From Ischnura elegans (taxonomy: Eukaryota; Arthropoda; Insecta; Odonata; Coenagrionidae), in NCBI RefSeq assembly GCF_921293095.1, contig NC_060258.1:9128607-9192606 (forward strand): DNA of 64,000 nucleotides, in the 5' to 3' direction. The notes beneath the pieces are model-generated. The model did no database searches. It saw only the letters and a program-made list of their open reading frames with translations, and was not told the origin of the DNA. Below are positions 56,290-64,000 of the stretch, piece after piece (position 1 is the first letter of the stretch; each line of letters begins with the position of its first letter). The position numbers and the translations under genes were made by a program.

Positions 56290-58845
56290 TAGGCCGGCCC
56301 TTATTTTTCAGAATTGCGAAAAGTTATGTTTTCCTGGTCTCAAAATGATCCAAATGGTGTTCATATTCACGTGTTAAAATTTGGTTACTTTAAAATAACG
56401 GCAACCCGTGCCCCAAGGGCCCTAAGTACTAAGGACCCTCAGTTGAGTATTTTGGGGCCAAAAAAGCACTATTTCTATGTAAAACGTAAAAGTAAAGGGC
56501 TTTAGGGCCGATTTTCTGTTTGTTTTAACCTATCTCTAAGCGTTTAGGAGATATCGCCCGTCGTAATGCAATCTCCCCCCTAGGGCGCCACCCCGCACCG
56601 CGGCATCGCTGAGGTATGTCCCGCACCACTTACTAGAGACTTCCCCTCAAACCCCTCCCCTCCCTCGGCAAGGACTTTGCTCCTGATGTCAAGATCTAGC
56701 CTCTGAAGAAATGTGCTTACCTTAGAAAGAATTTAATTGCCATAACAATACTTCCAATCCAAGAGATCAATTTATTTTCACTCTGTCCATGAATTTCGGT
56801 ACATTAACCAAAATAAAAAAGATTTTCATTGTATTTCTAATTTTTCACTGACATCCTACTTTTGGCAATGAAAGTGCCTTTCCGCACTTAAGGATTGTAT
56901 TGCGATGAAAAGTCACACTTATTGTTAGTAATAAATTTTGAAAGCTGTCTTCCTTCAACGTGACTGCCCAAAAATCTTGAATTAGTTTCACTCCTCTCGC
57001 TGCACAATCATTTCCCACTTGATGACCCCGAATAATTTGCAAATCGTTCTTGTATGTTCATCCCATTCTCGTATGTTCACATCGAAGAATGCAATGCATA
57101 TTTACAATACATTAAATAGCTTTCTCGAATTAGTGGTGACAAAATTTGGTATAGATACCTTAGTCATGTCTTTACGTTTATATAATGCCTTCTTCGGTGG
57201 ATCATATTTTCCTACACAAGACCACATACGGCGTATCACGTTTTTTTTCACACCTAGAAATGGATCCGTCAAAGAAGGACAGGCCTACAAACTCCTCACC
57301 CATGTACCACAAGTAGTTTGAAAACCTCTTTTGTGCTGCTTTCGCTATGTCTAGGTTAACACTTTCGTAATTAACAAGTCTTTGCAGGAACTACGGGTCA
57401 CTGATGGGAGCTAATGCAACAAAAGGAGCGGAGAACCACATCTTTTCATTTCTTCTTGAATATATTGAAATCTATTCCACCAATAACTGCATTTTGTTCT
57501 CCTCTTTATTTGCGTAAGAACTTTATTTCTTCAGCCCTAGCACATTTATCCGAGAGATTAACTGCACTTTCCTCCTCGCGCGTCAAAAATTCAATGGTAC
57601 CGCACCTTGTAATGCCAAGCAAATCATCAAGATTTGTTACGAAAGATTCTCTTCTCTTCATATCCACCGTAGTTCGCGTTCTCTTTATGCCGTTGCATGT
57701 TCATCCATTCTTTGCGTCATTTTTCTAACTTTTCAATCGCCCGATTTTCCGTAAAAACAGGAATTCTAGTTTTATACTATAAATGAGACGCATTTCTCAC
57801 GGTTTTTCTCGCACTAAGTCTTACAAATTTCGAACCCATTAGGAGATAGAGAAAACACATAGTACTTCTCTCACTGTCGATAAATTTGAGCCGAGTATTT
57901 CTTCACTTTCTGTTCCAACCAGTTCAATGCCTGGATTTTGTCTTGATTACATTTCCTTTCCTTGTTGGTCTATTCTTAAAATGAACGTCACGTTCATGAT
58001 AAAGTATTTATTTCACCACTTTTCTCCTCACATCCTAAAAAACTTAGCTCTTCCTATCCTTTGCACACTATACACAAGAACTATCTCTATCTATCCACAG
58101 TGATATACATCCGTGAACCTACTGCCTCGTTTCATCTTCCTTGAATATTTCTATTTACTTTGTAAGCCCTGGAAGCCCTGCTCATTCCCTTCATTCCTTT
58201 ATTATTCATAGACACATTTCTATCACATGCTTATAATATTTTGTACATAAAAAGCACTTTGGAACAAAGCCTGCTGGAATGGTTCGCGGCCGTTTGGCGG
58301 CAAAAAATCAAGGTTTAAGAGGTCGGTACCCAATACATAGGACGGCATTGAAGGGTTAAAATTGACATTATAGGCTTTAACAACATTAATCATGACACAA
58401 AAGGAACAACCTATTCAATACTGTACCACAAGTATGTAAATCTTGTCATCAGGAGCGAAGTCCTTGCCGAGGGAGGGGAGGGGTTTGAGGGGAAGTCTCT
58501 AGTAAGTGGTGCGGGACATACCTCAGCGATGCCGCGGTGCGGGGTGGCGCCCTAGGGGGGAGATTGCATTACGACGGGCGATATCTCCTAAACGCTTAGA
58601 GATAGGTTAAAACAAACAGAAAATCGGCCCTAAAGCCCTTTACTTTTACGTTTTACATAGAAATAGTGCTTTTTTGGCCCCAAAATACTCAACTGAGGGT
58701 CCTTAGTACTTAGGGCCCTTGGGGCACGGGTTGCCGTTATTTTAAAGTAACCAAATTTTAACACGTGAATATGAACACCATTTGGATCATTTTGAGACCA
58801 GGAAAACATAACTTTTCGCAATTCTGAAAAATAAGGGCCGGCCTA
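56290..58845 (-). mobile_element. Transposon with ~400-bp inverted arms
   Basis: 2556 bp. Left arm 56290-56690 and right arm 58443-58845 are identical except for about two bases at their inner ends. Outer termini TAGGCCGGCCC / GGGCCGGCCTA, flanked by 8-bp GTGTACAC on both sides. The interior (- strand) holds decayed coding sequence: SFVTNLDDLLGITRCG, NYLWYMGEEFVGLSFFD, then NDCAARGVKLIQDF. These resemble a widespread arthropod family of uncharacterised proteins that I associate with transposons but cannot name. An 8-bp target site fits hAT and a few other superfamilies. Several stops make it non-autonomous. Confidence 0.85.
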
Positions 58846-59075
58846 GTGTACACTCTTCTGCACGTTCATGCACGAGCTCTTTATATTTAATGAACTTATA
58901 CAATATACACTTTAGATTTTTATTTTCAATTTTAATATTTTTAAAACAAAAAGACTTTAACAGTCTATATATTAACAATATATTTAAAAAGTTTATATAC
59001 TATACCTAGTCAGCCTGCGTAGTTGAAATATCCATTGTAAAGTTTTTTTAAATTGTATGAGATTGAGAAAAAATC

Positions 59076-59147
59076 CTCCCCGGCGGGGGATCGAACCCTG
59101 GTCTCCCGCGTGACATACGGGGATACTGACCACTATATTACCGAGGA
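59076..59147 (-). tRNA. tRNA-Asp (GTC), possibly functional
   Basis: A 72-nt cloverleaf on -: acceptor TCCTCGG pairs fully with CCGGGGA, including a G7-C66 pair replacing the more common T-A. The D arm has AGTGGTCAG; the anticodon loop contains TGTCAC (GTC). The T arm has one mismatch (A50-C64). The loop has A32 instead of C. A run of six T follows four bases after the tRNA end, a Pol III terminator. No intron. Could be a young pseudogene or SINE founder; no SINE body is evident. Confidence 0.7.
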
Positions 59148-59541
59148 TGTGAGGAAGACTCAAATGTATATCTCGCTGTAGGGATCGCGGTGTCGGGTCG
59201 GTGACGCTCACGCGAATTCTATGCTTTTTCCCCATCCCGCAAAAGTGCTTAACGCCGCTAAAGAAGTTTTCACTTCAAAAATTTAGCGCACATTAGTAAT
59301 TTTGATTTCTTGTGTGATATATGAGAAACGTGGAAAACTGTAGGATAGTACATATCCCAAGAAAATGCTAAGAATTAATGAATACGCCTATCGGAGTACC
59401 GGCAAGGAGTTGAAAAGTAGATCAATATGCATTGATATTGTATGTTAATCATCTGTTAAAGGCACAATCTGGAAAGTTATTTTGTTGGCAGCTTTTAGAA
59501 TCATCTTTAAGACGCAAATTCCTATTTTCGTTTCTTCCTTA

Positions 59542-60465
59542 CCCAGTGAGAAATGAGCTATCGAATCGCCGTCGATTCAACGTCGAAGTAAATCATCGAT
59601 AAAACGTCGATGGCAACACATCGATCGATGTCTATATGATCCGAATATCTACGTGTTTTCGACGTCGACGTCATCGACGTGTTTTCGATGTCGACGTCAT
59701 CGACGTGTTTTCTATGTCGATGTCATCGACGTGATACCGTCTTCTTACCTGCGATTCCTAATAATAATTACGGAAATATACATCTTTTAGGCTAATAAAG
59801 AGCATCTATTGCTGCTCCAACGACGGATTTCACTCGAGCACCCATTGTCTAAACAAATGAAGGCTGAAATAATTAGACTGTTTCAAATTTATTATGGTGA
59901 ATTGTAATCTCAAGTCCTTCGTATTTATATTCAATAATAATTAGAAACCCTTGAGAAAAAATGTGAGATGTTGATATCTATGACGCGAGGCTAAAGGTAT
60001 CGAAATGACACGAAGCGAAACACCGACAGCAACCGACACAGGTTTCCCACGGTTCAACCGGCTTATCAGATCGACAGAGTCCAAAGATTAGTAGAGACCG
60101 GTAGAGACTGTTGGAGACTGCCTTCGAGCTTCAACGCCATGCGCTTCCGGTAAAGTTACAGAATGAAAAGGAATCAAAGATTGTTCTCCGAGATTAAGAC
60201 TAACGTGTATGAATTAATAAAATAATTATTTAATTTTAGCTTTATTATTCGTGTCATATATGTTTTAATAGAGTCTCACAGTTAATTTTAAGACTTTGTC
60301 ACAACGTCGCTAGCCAATCAACACGCTGACCCCGCTGACCAATGAGAATAACACATCGAAAAATCGTCGATTGAACAAATAAAATCGAAATCGACCACAT
60401 ATCGATCTATAGTCGTCGAATCGACGGAGATTCGACGTAGATTCGATGATCCATTTCTCACTGGG
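59542..60465 (+). mobile_element. Harbinger-type element rich in TCGACG motifs
   Basis: Ends CCCAGTGAGAAATG and, inverted, CATTTCTCACTGGG; TTA on both sides (59539-59541, 60466-60468). Near the left end a 26-bp unit (ttttcgacgtcgacgtcatc...) is repeated three times at about 59656-59733. Lies in the large intron, about 150 bp from the donor of the exon at 60616. Confidence 0.75.
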
Positions 60466-60615
60466 TTACACGTGCGTTGCGACACAGATACGTCTCGGTA
60501 TTTTTGTGTACAAGTCAGACTTCTCGGGCAATCTATCTCAGGATTATATCAGGGTGAGAAACGCGTAAGTATGTATATAAATGAATAAATTATGAAAGAA
60601 TAATGTTATGCGTAC

Positions 60616-60817
60616 CCTGCCTGACCCCACTGCGGCAGCTGTACATGTCTTGCTCACTGGATCGAAGAGCAGTCCTCTGGGACACTTTTCGTGGTATGCG
60701 GTGAGCGAGCCGTCATCATTGCGAACGCAGTCCACGTACCAACGACACGGCCTCGACCATACAATGGGCTGCGGACCCTCTAGGCCTCCAGAGCAGAACT
60801 CAGGGCCGAGGAAGGAG
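60616..60817 (-). CDS. Upstream exon, CBM14 chitin-binding domain (partial gene)
   Basis: Exon of 202 bp: one base, then 67 codons. The acceptor is ctttccttccag/C and the donor AGG/GTACGC (phase 0), compatible with the phase-0 acceptor of the exon at 51543-51784 across an 8.8-kb intron. It encodes a peritrophin-A domain: FCSGG, C-x15-C-x5-C-x14-C-x12-C, with YVDCV and KCPRGLLFDP very typical of the family. A sixth Cys would have to come from the next exon (PLC). The exon begins inside a split codon, so at least one further 5' exon, presumably with start and signal peptide, lies upstream. I could not find it before 64000. Membership of the same gene as the three downstream exons rests on strand, phase and domain type. 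An uninterrupted transcript would settle it. Confidence 0.8.
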
Positions 60818-61028
60818 CTGGAAGGAAAGAATTAAAGACAGGCTGGATTGTTATTATCCAAAAATCGTGCGGTACCAGATTCAAACCACGCATATTACAG
60901 AAAGAAAACGCAGGTCAACTTAGAGATGTGTCGTAATCAGTGCGCATTTAATAGTGTTTACAAAAGTCGCCACTCGCGTCGCTGACGAGTAAACTGATCC
61001 GAGCTTAACGGGGAAATGAGGTAGAAAA

Positions 61029-61679
61029 GGGTGGTTTCCTATTATTTCTTTATTGCCTAAATCGAAAGATTATTACTCCTGGTGTACGTATTTCACGCTC
61101 TTAGATTTTTAAATAACGATATCTATTTTTAGCGATTATATGAAAAGTGAAAAATTTTCAAGCGCGCAAAAACGCGACGGCCACGTATGAAAGCTGGGAA
61201 AAGCCGGTGTGACGTCTGGCTCCTGATTTGTGAGGGTATGAACGCTGCTACAATGCAGGCTGATTGGTGCCGAGCTTGGCGGTAGCGTGGAGTACCCTAC
61301 TAGCAGGTAGCGCTTGGCTTAAATAAGGATTATTAATACCCTTTCAAACGAAGGAAACTTTCCGACCTTAGCCAGTTTTAATAGGTGATAATTAAGACAT
61401 GTTTCCCTGAGCTCTGTGCCTCATGCATGCATTGGTAATCTCAGACGATGTATAACTCCTATCCTCTCGTGTAGAAACTAGGTCCCTGTGACGTCACGTG
61501 GAGTGGCATTGCATGGGCACCAATCTGGCCTTTTTCAAATGAGGATAAAATTGACAATTGCCATTTGTCTAAAATGGGATTTATAAAACCAAATAATTTG
61601 CAAAAATTATGAAAGCACTAATGGTGGGTAACGAATCGCAATCAATGCCTTTCGTTTTCTTTAATGAAGGAAACTACCC
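61029..61679 (-). mobile_element. MITE family A, copy 6
   Basis: Inverted 651-bp copy, GGGTGGTTTCCT ... AGGAAACTACCC, right TA intact, left TA decayed. Confidence 0.87.
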
Positions 61680-61684
61680 TATTA

Positions 61685-61919
61685 AGGCCGTTTTACACGG
61701 TACACGGAATTGCGCAGTCTGACGTACGTGTGAAGGCGCAATCAAAATTGCGTCGTGTAAAGCGGTGAATTGCTGGAACACACGCGAGTATGCGTGGATG
61801 CGAGACGGCAGAATAGCCCCTGTTCTAATTTCGTTAATGCATTCGTGCAATTCCACGCCATTTTAGAAATAGATGCAGCTCTAACCTGCGCCATTCCGTG
61901 CCCCGTGTAAAACGGCCTT
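61685..61919 (+). mobile_element. PIF/Harbinger-type MITE family N, copy 1
   Basis: 235 bp, AGGCCGTTTTACACGGTAC ... CCCGTGTAAAACGGCCTT, TTA on both sides. Five bases from the end of the family A MITE. Confidence 0.8.
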
Positions 61920-63320
61920 TTAGGGGTATTAACCGAAATTTATGCACAATTTGACGTAAATTAAATCTCAAAATATTGAGAAAAAAAACTGGATCGCAAT
62001 GCTTTCATCACCTCGCTTTGGACATTTTAGAAAACCGATTAATATGCGACCGAAATGGCAACAGAAATAAGCCTTTCATTGGATGGAATTGCCCGTAGCC
62101 CATGCAGTCCCCTCGGTTCAAACGCTGACTCAAAAGCCCTTACAATCTTCCCTCCCTATAGTTTCATTTTGCAAACAAAATACGCATTTATTTCTTTCCC
62201 AAAAAATATTAAATAAGAATTCAATTCTTTATCTTATAAGCAGTGTTTATGTTTTAGCTTCCGATTGTTGGTCATAATTGAAATTTTACATGAAAGAAGA
62301 TTACACCGTTATGATAGAAAGCTAATGGTGTTGGACAGTTATGGACCTAAACGAAGTATACACGATTAATTCAAAAGATGCCACCGAGTTCAAAATGGAG
62401 GTATCATGTAAATATTTATAAATATTTAATATATATAACAATTTAAAGTTTTTGTGACGGAATTACCAATTTAGCATGTTCACTTATATCCGTATTTTAA
62501 AATCTGTATGCATTGGTTAATAAAGTTGTTATTTGTGTAAAAACGTTGCCAAAGCTATACTACACACGACCCACAATGAAATAGAATACTACTAATGTTT
62601 TTTGTTGATAAATATTACTCTGCAAACTATGATGAAATAGTTCATAACAAATCTCTGGCAGCCATCTTGAATTCAAAGATCACCAAATGAGTAACTAAGT
62701 TGTTTGAGCAAATCCAATACTTATTTCATATAATTCAATCATTTAACTGTTGATTTATCAAGGTAAAATATTTCCAGCCTAAATTTTAATTTTAGAGAAA
62801 AAGTTGACATTTTCGCGGAAATGCCTATTTTATTAATTATAAATGTTTTATGCCTTTGTTTCATGAAAATAAATATGATTGATACTCACTGCGATCTACA
62901 AAAACCACCGGAGAATACCTGTAACAAGGAAGAAAAAACAATTATTACCAATACGTCGTTCGGACGTACATATAACATTTCTAAGAATAGCTCGTTCAAA
63001 TAAAATATCTACGTAAAATAGAATTTCGAGAATGAATCATTTCATAAAGAACAAGATGGTTTGAGATGACGTAGTACACTGAATATCGAGTGAGAAAAAC
63101 GGAAAATATACATCACTCATTGATTACAAATTTCTTTACGAACTTACGATAAAAAACAGTGGCAATTTCTGACTCCAAGTCTTTTAATGGCGACTCGATG
63201 GGTAGTTTCTAAGGGGTTGCTAAGGTGGTAAACAACCCCAAAACAAATTGATGACAATTGAACCCCAAAACAAATTGATTCAAAACAAAGTAATGACACA
63301 AAATTTGATAAAAAATAGAA
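61920..63320. other. No exon found upstream of chitin-binding gene
   Basis: I searched the - strand for a signal-peptide exon with a compatible phase and found none. A + strand frame at 62821 begins with hydrophobic residues (MPILLIINVLCLCF), but lies in AT-rich sequence on the wrong strand. Confidence 0.4.
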
Positions 63321-63480
63321 AGACGAAATTATTTCGTAATTTTAGGAGAATGGAGGCAATCTCTCATCTCATCTTGAATTGGCGATATGGCGAAATATGA
63401 ACGACGAAATTCTTTCGTGATTTCAGAGGAATAGAGGCAACCTCTGATTACATCTTGAAAAGAATAGTGAATGCTGGGTA
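63320..63480. repeat. 78-bp tandem duplication
   Basis: acgaaatt(a/c)tttcgt ... ggaggcaa(t/c)ctct ... catcttgaa occurs at 63323 and 63401. Confidence 0.6.
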
Positions 63481-63690
63481 GATGTCTTGGGTGCTGCCCA
63501 AAGGGTCCGGGATTCGATTCCAATTTGAAGCTTTTTGTCACCACACGTAAAGAAAATCCACCTAGTGCGTTTTGCTCCAAGGAAAGGGACTGTCTCATCT
63601 ACCTTGAACGAGTGAAATTCACACAACCTAGGCTTACTTCGAGGCGAGCTCTGCCCTCACCGTTTAAACTCAACCTTCAGGTATAATCAC
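63466..63690 (+). mobile_element. Possible tRNA-derived SINE
   Basis: A-box-like tgggtagatgtcttgg and B-box-like gggattcgattcc at proper spacing, then a non-tRNA body. The 3' end is not defined. Confidence 0.35.
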
Positions 63691-64000
63691 TGTCGCCCGT
63701 TAACACAACCACGGTCGTAACTGAGGTCCGTACCGCGGCAGATATTAACCATCGTCTGAACGCAAGTTGGTTACCGATATATCAGTAGTTCGTAACGTTG
63801 CCACTTAATCGTGGTTAGAGCTACTGGTACGGCTGAAAGGGGAAAACGGAGGTATGAAGAGAAGGGCGATATTAATTATTTCGAGAAAATTCGAAAGAAT
63901 CTTCTGCGCGGTGGAGTTGATTTCAAGGAAGGCAAGTGAAATCATTTGCTGGAGAATGCAATGTTTTTTGCCACTAGTTACTTAAAGTCAGAAGATGTTC

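Noticed and set aside
56314..58821. Two identical 63-residue proteins in inverted orientation
   Set aside because: They are the same frame in the two arms of one transposon, not paralogous genes.
62821..63003. Signal-peptide-like frame on + strand
   Set aside because: Hydrophobic start but in AT-rich sequence, no donor or family match, and opposite strand to the chitin-binding gene.

Overview
This is an AT-rich, intron-bearing, transposon-crowded eukaryotic window. A four-exon chitin-binding (peritrophin-A/CBM14) gene, Jockey- and CR1/L2-like retrotransposon remnants, hAT, PIF/Harbinger, pogo/mariner-type and piggyBac-type elements and tRNA-derived SINEs all point to an arthropod, most likely an insect. 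The species cannot be named from the sequence. No bacterial operons, rRNA genes or CRISPR arrays are visible.

Host genes are sparse. (1) At about 3.4 kb on the + strand there is one terminal coding exon (3381-3643) of a gene that enters from the left: an acidic, Ala/Pro/Glu-rich tail with SH3-type proline motifs. Its 3' UTR is a ~310-bp tandem duplication. (2) On the - strand between 60.8 and 48.8 kb lie the last four exons of a secreted-type chitin-binding protein (60616-60817, 51543-51784, 50423-50720, 48817-49038). All phases match and give 320 C-terminal residues ending at a stop. The signal-peptide exon is not visible and probably lies beyond 64000. (3) A tRNA-Asp(GTC)-like gene at 59076-59147 (-) sits inside the 8.8-kb intron of gene 2. 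A possible short first exon at 30177 (+) is very tentative.

The rest is mobile and repeated DNA. 0-8 kb: SINE, 660-bp TA-target MITE (family A), element H, pogo-like MITEs B, C and D. 8-11 kb: inverted tRNA-SINE pair, retrotransposon tail, pogo-like MITEs. 13.4-15.8 kb: hAT with a nested A copy, then a piggyBac-type MITE. 16-22 kb: E, Harbinger and B/D elements, with a duplicated locus showing filled and empty sites. 24-30 kb: long-TIR candidate, RT fragments, E copy. 32-35 kb: B, O, N elements. 36.8-38.8 kb: element H with a nested hAT that has a perfect 8-bp target duplication. 39.5-40.3 kb: second hAT copy. 40.9-42.9 kb: Jockey remnant split by a family A MITE. 43.7-44.3 kb: piggyBac-type MITE. 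44.8-48.8 kb: two tandem duplication arrays. 51.9-54.3 kb: 46-bp minisatellite with higher-order periodicity. 56.3-58.8 kb: transposon with ~400-bp, almost identical inverted arms. 59.5-61.9 kb: further MITEs.

The strongest observations are the nested insertions with readable target duplications, the long-inverted-arm transposon, the higher-order minisatellite in an intron, and the chitin-binding protein with one degenerate domain. No complete new multi-gene system is evident.
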